Shown here: positions 8,735-17,420 of the stretch, piece after piece
Position numbering within the stretch: the stretch's first letter is position 1
Layout: each line of letters begins with the position of its first letter
NCBI GenBank assembly: GCA_013152585.1
Contig: JAADGC010000157.1
Coordinates: 1-53,764, forward strand
Direction of reading: 5' to 3'
Length of the DNA stretch: 53,764 bases
Origin: Chloroflexota bacterium
GTDB lineage: Bacteria; Chloroflexota; Anaerolineae; J102
Translations under genes and position numbers: made by a program
The notes under the pieces: generated by a model
The model's database searches: none
The model's input: only the letters and a program-made list of their open reading frames with translations
What the model was told of the DNA's origin: nothing

Positions 8735-10141
8735 TTAATTCCAAGCGGCCAACAGGTCGCCGTGGGCGGCGATGAGTTCATCTACCAGGCGCCAGATTTG
8801 ATCGAGATCGAGTTCGGCGGCGGTGTGCGGATCGAGCATGGCGGCGTGGTAGATGTGCTGGCGGTTGCCGCTCAGGGCGGCAGCGACGGTGAGTTCCTGC
8901 ACGCTGATGTGGGTGCGCATAAGAGCAGCCAGTTGCGGAGGCAGAGTGCCGATGCGGGTAGGCTGCACGCCGTTGCCGTCCACCAGGCAGGGCACCTCGA
9001 CGATGGCCGCGGGGGGCAGGTTGTCGATGAGACCGTGATTGGGGACGTTGGCGTAGACGACGCGGGGGGTGTTCGTTTCGCGGCTGTGGATGATCAGGGA
9101 GCCGTATTCGCCGCTGTGCACGGGCAGGTCGGCGCTTTGCAGTTGCAGCAGGGCCTGTAAGGTGGCATGGCGCTGGCTGGGCATAACCTGAATCTGGCTT
9201 ACGTCTTGCGAAAATTGGCTGATGACTTCGGGGCCGGGCAGGCCACGATGCAACACGTCGTGCTCCAGCACAAAATCCCAGGAGCGGTTGTAGAGCTGGC
9301 ACCGACCGAGATATTCGTCCAGGGGGATGTTGAACCGTTCCAACAGGTCGGGGCGCTGGCTTTTGATGAACCAGGGCACGTATTCGGCAAAATGCTCGCT
9401 CGATTCGGTGACAAAGTAGCCCAAACGTTGCAGCATTTCGTAGCGCACGCGGTTGTGATCGGGCACGCGGCCTTCGGCAATGAGGCGATGCAGCTCGGGG
9501 TACAGGTCCTGGCCATCGCGTTCGAAGCGCAGGTAGAAGGCCATGTGGTTGATGCCGGCGGCCACATAGTTGATCTCGGACAGGGGGATGCCGATGTCGT
9601 GGGCGAGCCCGGCCGCGGTCTGCTGCACGCTGTGGCAGAGGCCGATGGTCTGGATGCTGCTGGCGCCGGCCAGGGCCCAGCAATTCATGGCCATGGGATT
9701 GACGTAGTTGAGATGCAAGACGTCGGGACACAGTTCTTCCATATCGCTGGCCATGTCAAGCAGCACGGGGATGGTGCGCAGCCCGCGCATGATGCCGCCA
9801 ATCCCCAGGGTGTCGGCAATGGTCTGCCGCAGGCCATATTTCTTGGGTATCTCGAAGTCGGTGACGGTGGCAGGACGGTAGCCCCCCACCTGAATCATGT
9901 TGATGGCGTAGTCGGCGCCTGCGAGGGCGCGGCGGCGGTCGGTGGTAGCGATGAGGGTAGGGTGAGCACCCATCTGCTTGGCCAGACCTTGGCCCACCGC
10001 ATATGAAAATTGCAGCCGTTCTTCGTCGATGTCGTGCAAAACGATGGTGGCGTCGGCCAGCTCGGGAAAGCTGAGGATGTCGGCCATGAGGTTGCGGGCG
10101 AAGACGGTGCTGCCAGCGCCGATGAAGGTAATAGTGGGCAT
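8735..10141 (-). CDS. melA: Alpha-galactosidase-like glycoside hydrolase, family GH4
   Basis: GH4 enzymes use NAD+ and a divalent metal to cleave glycosides by oxidation-elimination. The NAD-binding glycine motif GAGS is at residues 8-11, VNPM at 147-150, the metal-ligand motif CHSV at 169-172 and NHM at 198-200. Length is 468. The CHSV form and the GIGGIMRGLRTIP segment fit MelA-type alpha-galactosidases better than phospho-glucosidases (usually CN.P), though exact sugar and anomer specificity are inferred. It sits 26 nt after gatB with no sugar transporter nearby. Confidence 0.85.
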   Translation of the reverse strand: MPTITFIGAGSTVFARNLMADILSFPELADATIVLHDIDEERLQFSYAVGQGLAKQMGAHPTLIATTDRRRALAGADYAINMIQVGGYRPATVTDFEIPKKYGLRQTIADTLGIGGIMRGLRTIPVLLDMASDMEELCPDVLHLNYVNPMAMNCWALAGASSIQTIGLCHSVQQTAAGLAHDIGIPLSEINYVAAGINHMAFYLRFERDGQDLYPELHRLIAEGRVPDHNRVRYEMLQRLGYFVTESSEHFAEYVPWFIKSQRPDLLERFNIPLDEYLGRCQLYNRSWDFVLEHDVLHRGLPGPEVISQFSQDVSQIQVMPSQRHATLQALLQLQSADLPVHSGEYGSLIIHSRETNTPRVVYANVPNHGLIDNLPPAAIVEVPCLVDGNGVQPTRIGTLPPQLAALMRTHISVQELTVAAALSGNRQHIYHAAMLDPHTAAELDLDQIWRLVDELIAAHGDLLAAWN

Positions 10142-10167
10142 AACAAGTGGATAGTGAGGAGTGGGGC

Positions 10168-11598
10168 TTACAGATATTTTTGCAAAAGCTGGCGTACGAG
10201 GTCGGGATTGGCTTTGCCGCGGGTTTCGCGCATGACCTGTCCCACAAACCAGCCCAGCAACTGGGTTTTGCCGGCCTGATAACGGGCGACTTCGTCGGGG
10301 TGAGCGGCTAACAGGCTCTGTACGGCGCTTTCCAGCACGTTGGCGTCGCTGACCTGGGCCAGGTTTTCACGCTCGACAATGCGGGCGGCGCTTTCGCCAC
10401 TGCTGAACATGGTTTTGAGCACCTGACTGCCGGTATTGGCGTTGATCACGTGGCGGGCGACCAGTTGCAGCAGTTCGGCAAAGTGGGCGGCGGGGATAGG
10501 AATGCGGTCGAGATTGTGCTCGTTCAGCAGGCGGAACAGATCGCCCATGATCCAGTGGGCGACTTTGTGGGGCGTCACGACGCCACCCACGGCTTGCAGC
10601 GTGGCTTCGAAAAAGTCGGCCACACCGCGATCTGCGCTGAGCACGTCGGCATCGGCCAGTTTGAGCCCGTACGCGGCCATAAAACGGCTGCGGCGGGCCA
10701 GGGGCAGCTCGGGCAGGCTGGCCTGTAATTCTGCCACCCATTCCCGGCTGACGGCCAGCGGCGGCAGATCGGGTTCGGGAAAATAGCGATAATCGTGAGC
10801 CGATTCTTTGCTGCGCTGCACATAGGTGCGCCCTGCGTGCTCCAACCAGCCCATGGTCACTTGCTCCACCTGACCCCCGGTCGCCAGAACGGCACTCTGG
10901 CGCCGGATCTCGTATTCGAGGGCGTTGCGCACGGCCCGGAAGCTGTTGAGATTTTTAATCTCGACTTTGGTGCCAAAGCTGCTGCTACCGGCCGGGCGCA
11001 GGGAGATGTTGGCTTCCATGCGCATGGCCCCTTTTTCCATGTCGCCGCTGCTGACGCCGATGGTGACGAGAAGCTGGCGCAGCCGGGTCAGGTATTCGTT
11101 GACCTCCTCGATAGTACGGAGGTCGGGTTCGGTGACGATCTCCAGCAAAGGAACGCCGGCGCGATTGAGATCGACGAGGCTGACGCCATCGGCGTGCACA
11201 AGCTTGCCGGTGTCTTCTTCGAGATGGGCGCGGGTGATGCCGATGCGCTTGGCCCCGTGTGCTGTGTCGATTTCGATCCAGCCGTCAGAGCACTGCGGCA
11301 GTTCGTATTGGCTGATCTGGTAGCCTTTGGGCAGGTCGGGATAGGTGTAGTTTTTGCGGGCAAAGACGGCTTCGGCGCCAATGGTGCAGTTGAGGGCAAG
11401 GCCGGCGCGGATAGTCTGGGCCACAGCTTGGCGATTGATAACCGGCAACATGCCGGGCATGGCCAGGCACACGGGGCAGGTGTTGCTGTTGGGTTCGGTG
11501 TCGAAGGCGTTGGCGCTGCATCCGCAGAACATTTTGGATTGGGTGAGGAGTTGGGCATGGACTTCCATGCCCACGACGAGTTCGTATGCTGGGGTCAT
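10168..11598 (-). CDS. gatB: Asp-tRNA(Asn)/Glu-tRNA(Gln) amidotransferase subunit B
   Basis: GatB carries the kinase and tRNA-binding part of GatCAB: it phosphorylates Glu or Asp on the mischarged tRNA and accepts ammonia from GatA. The protein is 476 residues, normal for the family. It begins with the conserved GMEVHAQL and has a Cys4 zinc site (Cys25, Cys27, Cys41, Cys44). The C-terminal YqeY-like tail domain ends with [12 protein letters not shown]. Its start codon overlaps the stop of the small ORF before it. Confidence 0.97.
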   Translation of the reverse strand: MTPAYELVVGMEVHAQLLTQSKMFCGCSANAFDTEPNSNTCPVCLAMPGMLPVINRQAVAQTIRAGLALNCTIGAEAVFARKNYTYPDLPKGYQISQYELPQCSDGWIEIDTAHGAKRIGITRAHLEEDTGKLVHADGVSLVDLNRAGVPLLEIVTEPDLRTIEEVNEYLTRLRQLLVTIGVSSGDMEKGAMRMEANISLRPAGSSSFGTKVEIKNLNSFRAVRNALEYEIRRQSAVLATGGQVEQVTMGWLEHAGRTYVQRSKESAHDYRYFPEPDLPPLAVSREWVAELQASLPELPLARRSRFMAAYGLKLADADVLSADRGVADFFEATLQAVGGVVTPHKVAHWIMGDLFRLLNEHNLDRIPIPAAHFAELLQLVARHVINANTGSQVLKTMFSSGESAARIVERENLAQVSDANVLESAVQSLLAAHPDEVARYQAGKTQLLGWFVGQVMRETRGKANPDLVRQLLQKYL

Positions 11599-11846
11599 GC
11601 GGGGTCCTTGCGGGGAGGAGCGAGAGAGATCAGGGTCCAGGTGTCGGTGCGGGGATGGTAGCTCAGCTCGACACGGCCCAGGGTTTCGATTTGCAGGCGG
11701 AAGTGGAGGGCGTCGGGGGTGCGCCAGGTGCGTTCGATCTGCAACGCTTCCAGGCGTTGTCCTTGCCAGTGCACCGCGATAGGACGTTGGGGATAGCTGG
11801 CGCCGGCGTAGGCGCTGACCGTGACCGGGGTGGGGGGTTCAGTCAT
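11595..11846 (-). CDS. Small conserved-looking protein between gatA and gatB
   Basis: An 83-residue frame whose start lies 8 bases inside the end of gatA and whose stop overlaps the gatB start (ATGA). The protein is mostly beta-like: [16 protein letters not shown], then [18 protein letters not shown] and [11 protein letters not shown]. It resembles the DUF6504-type small proteins found in Deinococcus/Chloroflexota, but this match is from memory and needs a profile search. The tight coupling on both sides argues that it is translated. Its role in or beside the amidotransferase is unknown. Confidence 0.6.
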   Translation of the reverse strand: MTEPPTPVTVSAYAGASYPQRPIAVHWQGQRLEALQIERTWRTPDALHFRLQIETLGRVELSYHPRTDTWTLISLAPPRKDPA

Positions 11847-13314
11847 GGGCCAGGGGCGGCGTTTGCCGGTGGTAGAGGGTGGCTTGTTCGAAGGCGTAGG
11901 CGATTTGCAGGATGGTGGCTTCGGCAAAGGGCTTGCCGATGATCTGCAAGCCGACGGGCAGGGAGGCGCCATCTTCGGCAATAAAACCGGCGGGCACGGA
12001 GATGCAGGGCACGCCAGCCAGGGCCGTGGGCAGGGTGAGGATGTCGGTGAGATACATTTCCACCGGGTCGGTGGGGGCGGCACCGATTTTGTAGGGGGGG
12101 ATGGGAACGACGGGGGTGATGAGGGCATCGTACTGCGCAAAGGCCTGCTCGAAATCCTGGCGGATGAGGGTGCGGACTTTTTGCGCCTGCAGGTAGTAGG
12201 CGTCGTAGTAGCCGGCGGAGAGGGCGTAGGCGCCGAGGATGATGCGGCGCTTGACTTCGGGGCCGAAGCCCTGGCCGCGCGTCTGGCGATAGTTTTCCCA
12301 CATGGTGTCGGCGCCGGCGCTGTGGCCATAGCGCACGCCATCGTAGCGGGCGAGATTGGCGCTGGCTTCGGCAGTGGCCACCAGATAGTAGACCGGCATG
12401 CCGTAGCGGGTGGTGGGCAGCGACATTTCTTCGATATGGGCGCCCAGATCGCTGAGGGTGGCTACGGCATCGATGATGGTCTGGCGCACGCCGGGGTGCA
12501 TCCCCTCGGTGAAGTATTCGCGGGGCAGACCAAAGCGCATGCCGCGAATATCCTGGCCCAGGGCGGCCTGATAATCGGGTATCTCGAGGGGCATGGTGGT
12601 GCTGTCGCGGGGGTCGGCCCCGGCAATGGCCGTCAGCAAGAGGGCATTGTCGCGCACGTCTCTGGTCAGGGGCCCCACCTGATCGAGCGAAGAGGCAAAG
12701 GCAACGACTCCCCAGCGGGATACTCGCCCATACGAGGGGCGCATCCCCACCAGATTGGTCCACGAGGCAGGCTGCCGTACGCTGCCCCCGGTATCGGTGC
12801 CCAGAGCGGCCACGGCTTCGCTGGCGGCTACGGCTGCGGCCGGGCCGCCGCTGGAGCCACCCGGCACCCGTGTGAGGTCCCAGGGGTTGTGGGTGGTGAA
12901 AAAGCCCGAGTTCTCGGTGCTCCAGCCCATGGCAAATTCATCGGTGTTGGCTTTGCCCAGGAATACCGCGCCCAAAGCCCGCAGGCGGCTGATCACCGTG
13001 GCTTCGTACGGCGGCATGAAGCCTTCCAATATGCGTGAGGCGGCGGTGGTGGGCATGCCTTTGATCGTGAGCATGTCTTTGATGGCCAGGGGCACACCCA
13101 AAAGGGGATTGTCTTCGCCGCCGGCGCGGCGGGCGTCGGCCTGGCGGGCTTGCGCCAACGCCAACTCGGGCGCCAGGTGCAAATAGGCCTTCACCCGGGG
13201 TTCCAGGCGCTCGATGCGATCGAGATAAGCCCGCGTGAGTTCGACGGCACTGATCTCCCGCTTTTGCAGCAGTTGGTGGCAGGCGTGGATGGTCAACGTG
13301 CTGAGGTCGATCAT
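11839..13314 (-). CDS. gatA: Asp-tRNA(Asn)/Glu-tRNA(Gln) amidotransferase subunit A
   Basis: Amidase-signature subunit that hydrolyses glutamine to supply ammonia to GatB. The Ser-cisSer-Lys triad is clear: Lys79 (VPLAIKD), Ser154 (GGSSGG) and Ser178 (DTGGSVRQPAS). Length 491 is normal. The start overlaps the gatC stop (ATGA), and the end overlaps the following small ORF. Found with gatB and gatC, it implies indirect synthesis of Gln-tRNA and/or Asn-tRNA in this organism. Confidence 0.97.
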   Translation of the reverse strand: MIDLSTLTIHACHQLLQKREISAVELTRAYLDRIERLEPRVKAYLHLAPELALAQARQADARRAGGEDNPLLGVPLAIKDMLTIKGMPTTAASRILEGFMPPYEATVISRLRALGAVFLGKANTDEFAMGWSTENSGFFTTHNPWDLTRVPGGSSGGPAAAVAASEAVAALGTDTGGSVRQPASWTNLVGMRPSYGRVSRWGVVAFASSLDQVGPLTRDVRDNALLLTAIAGADPRDSTTMPLEIPDYQAALGQDIRGMRFGLPREYFTEGMHPGVRQTIIDAVATLSDLGAHIEEMSLPTTRYGMPVYYLVATAEASANLARYDGVRYGHSAGADTMWENYRQTRGQGFGPEVKRRIILGAYALSAGYYDAYYLQAQKVRTLIRQDFEQAFAQYDALITPVVPIPPYKIGAAPTDPVEMYLTDILTLPTALAGVPCISVPAGFIAEDGASLPVGLQIIGKPFAEATILQIAYAFEQATLYHRQTPPLAHD

Positions 13315-13610
13315 TGGCTGCCATCCAGTATGGCGTGCACCTTGAAGAAGGAGTCCTGCCGATTGGGAGCATTGGCCAGGGCCTCGTCCACAGACAAACG
13401 GGGCTCGGTGACATCATCGCGCATGATGCTACGCAAAGGCAGCACGGTGGCAGTGGGCGGCACCTGCGAGGTGTCAACTTCCTGTATCTGCGCGGCATAG
13501 TCGAGAATGGCGGAAAGCTGACTGGCGAAGAGTTCGATTTCTGCTGCTGTCAGCTTGAGTTTGACGAGTTCGGCGACATGCTGGACCTCGTCGGCGCTAA
13601 GTCGGGTCAT
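13311..13610 (-). CDS. gatC: Asp-tRNA(Asn)/Glu-tRNA(Gln) amidotransferase subunit C
   Basis: GatC wraps around GatA and GatB and stabilises the complex. The 99-residue protein has the typical N-terminal helices (DEVQHVAELVKLKLTAAEIE, then LSAILDYAAQIQEVD) and the conserved LRxDxV region (LRSIMRDDVTEP). It is first in the operon, 33 nt after an extended -10 promoter, with gatA overlapping its stop. Confidence 0.95.
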   Translation of the reverse strand: MTRLSADEVQHVAELVKLKLTAAEIELFASQLSAILDYAAQIQEVDTSQVPPTATVLPLRSIMRDDVTEPRLSVDEALANAPNRQDSFFKVHAILDGSQ

Positions 13611-13642
13611 GGTATTATTCCAAAGAGGGAGATTGTGGCGGT

Positions 13643-13651
13643 ATTATAGCA
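13643..13651 (-). promoter_or_regulatory. Extended -10 promoter of the gatCAB operon
   Basis: On the minus strand the sequence reads TGC-TATAAT, a perfect extended -10. No good -35 is visible, as allowed for extended -10 promoters. The start point would be near 13636, giving a leader of about 26 nt before gatC. The same nine bases occur before tRNA-Thr and before the membrane-protein gene at 17421. Confidence 0.65.
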
Positions 13652-13777
13652 CGGGCAGCCAGGAGATACCGTGCGGGCGCAGAAGGGCGAAGAGGTGGAT
13701 AGCAGGAGCGAGTCCGTCAATCCGCATTCCGAAATTTCCGTCGCTATGTGGTGCGTCGCCACGCATGGTTGCTGCTT

Positions 13778-14398
13778 TTATTGCCCGGGTTCTGGCACCC
13801 GGAAATAGGTCGATTGCGCGTTCACACCGGTGGGGATGTGTTCTAACACAAAAGCGTGTGATGTGAGCGGCACCTGGATACAGATATTGCCGGTGAGGCT
13901 TTCGCCGCGAGGCAGGGTGCCTTTCAGGGGCTGGGGTATCACACCGCAACGCGTGTCTGCATCGAATGTGGTATAGGGCTGGCGCTGTTCGTCAATCACC
14001 CGGAATAGGGCCTCGCGTATCTGCATCGTCTCCTCTCCAGCAACATTCGTCACCTGCAACGTCAACATCAACATGCGTTCGTCGGGGGGCGGAGCCTCGT
14101 TGAACTTATTTTCAAGATGCACCAATGGCCAGGCATCATCATCAACCCGCATTATTTCTACCCTCAGGCCATCCCAAGTCTGGTTGGAAGTGGATATGTT
14201 GGGAATACCCATCCATTCCACCGCCTCGGATCCTGTGGCAGCGGTTTGCGTGGCAAAGAACACTTTTGCCGTGGCAGTAGCCATTTTCTTCGGTGCCTGC
14301 ATCGGTTGTACATAAAGCTGATTCACGGTAGTCACGAGAATAATAAAAAGGACGGTGACACCGATAATCATGAAAAAACGGTTGCGTTTCTGGCGCAT
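13778..14398 (-). CDS. Membrane-anchored DUF4352-like protein
   Basis: 206 residues: a short basic start, one hydrophobic segment (FFMIIGVTVLFIILVTTV), a Thr/Ala-rich spacer, then a predicted beta-sandwich. The strand pattern (MLMLTLQVTNVAGEETMQI, FRVIDEQRQPY, LPRGESLTGNICIQVP) resembles DUF4352/telokin-like extracytoplasmic domains, which commonly stand alone or as lipoproteins. It is single, divergent from the thioredoxin gene. Function unknown. Confidence 0.65.
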   Translation of the reverse strand: MRQKRNRFFMIIGVTVLFIILVTTVNQLYVQPMQAPKKMATATAKVFFATQTAATGSEAVEWMGIPNISTSNQTWDGLRVEIMRVDDDAWPLVHLENKFNEAPPPDERMLMLTLQVTNVAGEETMQIREALFRVIDEQRQPYTTFDADTRCGVIPQPLKGTLPRGESLTGNICIQVPLTSHAFVLEHIPTGVNAQSTYFRVPEPGQ

Positions 14399-14708
14399 GG
14401 ATCGTATTCTCCTATAAAAATACGCTGGGATGATGAGAATTGTTGGCTCTTTTGGATTTCGTGGGGGTCTCGTGGCTGATAATGCTTTGCTTAAGTTGCA
14501 GGGGTCATCTTCGCCAGACTCCAGGTCTTAAGTCCGAAGCAGCTCGTGCAAAGCATGGCCGTTGCCCTGGCCCCTATCATCGCATGAGGAGCTATTTGCG
14601 TCAAGCATGAAGCCATGCGGCCTACGTAACTTTTTTGCGGTTCACCTCATCTTAAGTAAACAAAGCAATTTTCGAATCCACCTCACCCCAAACAGATCGG
14701 AGTCTCTC
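14399..14708. other. Divergent intergenic region
   Basis: Separates two divergently read genes. It holds a nine-base inverted repeat ATGCTTTGC (14482-14490) and GCAAAGCAT (14548-14556), with two CTTAAG sites between and around the arms. A Shine-Dalgarno GGAG stands about 7 bases before the thioredoxin start. No convincing gene or sigma-70 pair is seen. Confidence 0.5.
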
Positions 14709-15107
14709 ATGTCTTTTATCAAAAGTCTTCTTAATAACAACCCCACCCCGCAGCCAACGAACAATGACGATCCCAATCGTCCTCAGCCCATTCGCATCAC
14801 CGATGCTGAGTTTGCCGAGAAAATCCTGCAATCCGACAAACTGGCCCTTGTGGATCTGTGGGCAGATTGGTGCCGTCCCTGCCATATGATTGCCCCCACC
14901 ATCGAAAAACTGGCCGCAGAGTACGACGGTCGCGTCGTCGTGGCCAAGCTGAATGTAGACGAAAATCCCGCCACCCCTGGCCGCTATGGCATCATGGGCA
15001 TTCCCACGGTGCTCTTTTTCAAGAATGGCGAAGAAGTCGATCGCATTGTCGGTGTGCAAAATTACCCGGCGTTCGTCAATCGCATCGAGCGCTGGCTGGG
15101 AGCCTGA
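14709..15107 (+). CDS. trxA: Thioredoxin with WCRPC active site
   Basis: Thioredoxin fold of 132 residues with an extra polar N-terminus of about 28 residues rich in Asn and Pro. The active site is Trp54-Cys55-Arg56-Pro57-Cys58, where most thioredoxins have WCGPC; the cis-Pro (GIPT) is at 99. The Gly-to-Arg change sits between the redox cysteines and should alter potential or partner choice (inference). GGAG before the ATG at 14709 decides the start over in-frame codons further upstream. A strong terminator follows. Confidence 0.92.
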   Translation: MSFIKSLLNNNPTPQPTNNDDPNRPQPIRITDAEFAEKILQSDKLALVDLWADWCRPCHMIAPTIEKLAAEYDGRVVVAKLNVDENPATPGRYGIMGIPTVLFFKNGEEVDRIVGVQNYPAFVNRIERWLGA

Positions 15108-15160
15108 AGTGTGAGGCTTGTGCCAGCTTAGCCCCGGCCTGCATTTTCTTCAACCCAATC

Positions 15161-15198
15161 ACTGGATGAGCATTTTTTGCTCGTCCAGTTTTTATTTT
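15161..15198 (+). terminator. Rho-independent terminator after trxA
   Basis: A 12-base-pair stem (ACTGGATGAGCA with TGCTCGTCCAGT, one G-T wobble), a five-T loop and a following T-rich run. It ends the thioredoxin transcript and insulates the rho promoter. Confidence 0.9.
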
Positions 15199-15236
15199 CT
15201 GATTGTTCCTATTCCTCTTCTCTGCATTCGCTACCT

Positions 15237-15266
15237 TTGACGCTTCAAATTGGACTATGCTATACT
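15237..15266 (+). promoter_or_regulatory. Sigma-70 promoter of rho-xpt
   Basis: TTGACG, an 18-base spacer and TATACT preceded by TGC (extended -10). The start point would be near 15273, leaving about 210 nt of leader before rho. Confidence 0.75.
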
Positions 15267-15272
15267 CATTCG

Positions 15273-15482
15273 TGTTACAAACTGCATGTTGGTTCGTCCA
15301 TACTGGCTAGGGTGGGCAGCCATTGCCCCTTTCTCCTCCTCGCTCATTGCCCATATTCGACATCTCGCCACAAGAGTCATATGGGTCTGTCCATGTTTAC
15401 TCTGCATCAGACACAGTCGATACGATCGCCACATCGTTTGGTCATCTGGCCAGCGATTGTGTCCTGATACCCTGACAACCTC
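15273..15482 (+). promoter_or_regulatory. Long pyrimidine-rich leader of rho
   Basis: About 210 nt without a supported ORF. It contains a C/T-rich, G-poor stretch around 15326-15360 of the kind to which Rho binds (rut-like). In E. coli the rho gene is autoregulated by termination in its leader; the same is inferred here from position and base content only. Confidence 0.35.
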
Positions 15483-16745
15483 ATGAATCTTACTGCTCCT
15501 CTCGCAACTCGTAGCTTGAAAGAACTGCGCATGCTGGCGCGTCAGCAAGGGCTGAAAGGATACAGCCGCCTGCGCAAGGAAGAACTGGTGCGTGTGCTGG
15601 CCAAAGCCAGTAATGGCACCGGGGCTATCCAGGAAGGAATGGGCTATCTCGATTTCGACCGTCATGACACGGCGATATTGCGCCCAGGTTTTGGTTATAG
15701 TTTCCGCAAAAGCAAGAAGGTTTACGTGTCTCCGGCCCAGATCAAGCGCTTTGGCCTCCGCCACGGCGATTTCATCGAAGGGCAGGTACGCAAGCCCAAA
15801 CCAGGAGAAAAGTATCTCAGCCTGGTGCAGATACAATCTGTCAACGGCTTGCACCCCGAGACAGCGCTGGAACGTGATCAATTCGAATCGTTGGTTCCCA
15901 TATTTCCGCAACAACAATTGATCCTGGAAACCAAGCCCCATATCCTGGCGCCCCGCTTTATCGATCTGCTCTGTCCCATGGGGCGGGGTCAGCGCGGGCT
16001 CATGATCAGCCCCCCCCGGGCTGGCAAAACCACCCTGATCAAACAGATAGTCAAAGGGCTGACCTACAATTACAGCGATATCCATGTAATCGTGGCCCTC
16101 ATTGGCGAACGCCCGGAAGAAATTACCAACGTGATTCGCTCGGTCGAAGCCGAGGTGTTCAGCGCTTCGTTTGATGCCTCAGCTTATAAACAGGTGGCCA
16201 CGGCTGAACTGGCCCGCAGCCGTGCTCAACGCCTGGTGGAGATGCACCGGGATGTCGTGCTTGTAGTCGATTCCCTCACCCGTCTCACCCGCGCTTACAA
16301 CGAAACCCTGGCATCATCCGGCCATCAATTGGGGCCGGATCTCGATGCCGTGGCTGTATACCGTGCCCGACGCTTTTTTGCCGCTGGCCAGAACATCGAA
16401 AACGGCGGCAGTCTCACCTTGCTGGCGACCTGTCTTGTAGATACTGGTAGCAGCATCGACGAACGTATCGCCGAGGAATTTCAGCATACAGCCAATATGG
16501 AGATATACTTGAGCCGTCATCTGGCATCCAAACGCATCTTCCCGGCAATCGATCTGGCACGCAGCAGCACCCGTCACGAAGAATTGCTGCTCGACAAGGA
16601 TACGGTACAAAAGGCCTGGCTTATGCGTCGCATGATCGCCGCTATTCGCAGCAAGCAACCCGGCGCCGAGCCGATGTTGGTCTTCCGGGACCGACTTCTG
16701 CGCAGCCGCAACAACTACGAATTTATCTCCACTCTGCAAGCCTGA
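15483..16745 (+). CDS. rho: Transcription termination factor Rho
   Basis: Hexameric RNA helicase that ends transcription. Domains in order: Rho_N/SAP-like helices (residues 8-42), an RNA-binding cold-shock domain (about 52-120) and a RecA-like ATPase. The P-loop is SPPRAGKTT at 176-184, and [14 protein letters not shown] gives Walker B. Length 420 matches the family. Unusual: the normally near-invariant GTGNME and RSGTRKEE stretches read HTANME and RSSTRHEE, and the P-loop Lys of PPKAGKT is Arg (the GKT lysine is intact). It is followed 5 nt later by xpt. Confidence 0.95.
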   Translation: MNLTAPLATRSLKELRMLARQQGLKGYSRLRKEELVRVLAKASNGTGAIQEGMGYLDFDRHDTAILRPGFGYSFRKSKKVYVSPAQIKRFGLRHGDFIEGQVRKPKPGEKYLSLVQIQSVNGLHPETALERDQFESLVPIFPQQQLILETKPHILAPRFIDLLCPMGRGQRGLMISPPRAGKTTLIKQIVKGLTYNYSDIHVIVALIGERPEEITNVIRSVEAEVFSASFDASAYKQVATAELARSRAQRLVEMHRDVVLVVDSLTRLTRAYNETLASSGHQLGPDLDAVAVYRARRFFAAGQNIENGGSLTLLATCLVDTGSSIDERIAEEFQHTANMEIYLSRHLASKRIFPAIDLARSSTRHEELLLDKDTVQKAWLMRRMIAAIRSKQPGAEPMLVFRDRLLRSRNNYEFISTLQA

Positions 16746-16750
16746 GGCCC

Positions 16751-17368
16751 ATGTATCTGCTCAACCGTTTGAATGAACTGGTACGCGAAAATGGTAAAGC
16801 GGTCGGCGACAGTATTGTCAATGTCGATACGCTCTTGAATCATCGTATTGATACCACCTTTAGCGCCTATGCCGGGGCCATGCTGGCGCGGGCTGTGCGC
16901 GATCAACATGTCGATGTGATCCTCACTGCCGAGGCATCAGGCATCAGTGTGGCGGTGTTTACGGCCATGGCCATCAACAATGCACAATGGCCTCAGCCAG
17001 CAGCCGTCGTTTTCGCCAAAAAGAGTCGTCCCATCACCTTGCCCGAAGGCGGCTACTACAAGATCGACTCATTCAGCCGCACCAAAAACAAGCCGGTGCA
17101 GCTTTTCCTGGGCTCGCACGTGATCCCTGACGGGGCCAATGTGTTTGTTGTGGATGATTTTTTGGCCCAGGGCACTACCCTGGCAGCTCTGGGCGAGCTA
17201 GTCAAGCTGGCGGGGGGACAGATTGTGGGATTTGGAGTCGTGCTGGAAAAAACCTTCGAGTCCGGCAGAGAGGCCGTTGCCTCCTTCGGAGCGCCGGTGG
17301 TCTCCCTGGTCAAAGTGACAGGTCTGGCCGACGGGGAGATCCATTTGGCGCCGCCCAGTCTTTCGTAG
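16751..17368 (+). CDS. xpt: Xanthine phosphoribosyltransferase
   Basis: Type I phosphoribosyltransferase that converts xanthine and PRPP to XMP in purine salvage. The PRPP-binding motif VVDDFLAQGTT is at 133-143, and the N-terminal block (RVREN-like LVRENGKAV, VDTLLNHRID) and C-terminal GFGVVLEK match Xpt of Bacillus. Length 205 is slightly above the usual 190-195. It is probably co-transcribed with rho; no purine riboswitch precedes it. Confidence 0.92.
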   Translation: MYLLNRLNELVRENGKAVGDSIVNVDTLLNHRIDTTFSAYAGAMLARAVRDQHVDVILTAEASGISVAVFTAMAINNAQWPQPAAVVFAKKSRPITLPEGGYYKIDSFSRTKNKPVQLFLGSHVIPDGANVFVVDDFLAQGTTLAALGELVKLAGGQIVGFGVVLEKTFESGREAVASFGAPVVSLVKVTGLADGEIHLAPPSLS

Positions 17369-17404
17369 CAAGGCGGGCTCGATTCCCGATCAACACCCGA
17401 AGCG

Positions 17405-17413
17405 TGCTATAAT
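17405..17413 (+). promoter_or_regulatory. Extended -10 promoter, leaderless start for the membrane-protein operon
   Basis: TGC-TATAAT, with only seven bases between the last T of the -10 and the ATG at 17421. Transcription should start at or next to the A of the start codon, so the mRNA would have no leader; consistent with this, no Shine-Dalgarno sequence is present. The -35 region is poor. Confidence 0.65.
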
Positions 17414-17420
17414 CGCCGAT

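Noticed and set aside
8735-10141. 6-phospho-beta-glucosidase assignment for the GH4 gene
   Set aside because: The metal-site motif is CHSV and no PTS or phosphosugar genes are nearby, which fits the alpha-galactosidase group better.
11821-13038. 405-codon plus-strand frame opposite gatA
   Set aside because: Antisense shadow; gatA on the other strand has a complete catalytic triad and operon context.
15483-15520. Purine riboswitch before rho-xpt
   Set aside because: xpt follows rho by 5 nt with no leader of its own, and the rho leader lacks the purine aptamer's conserved loops and junction.
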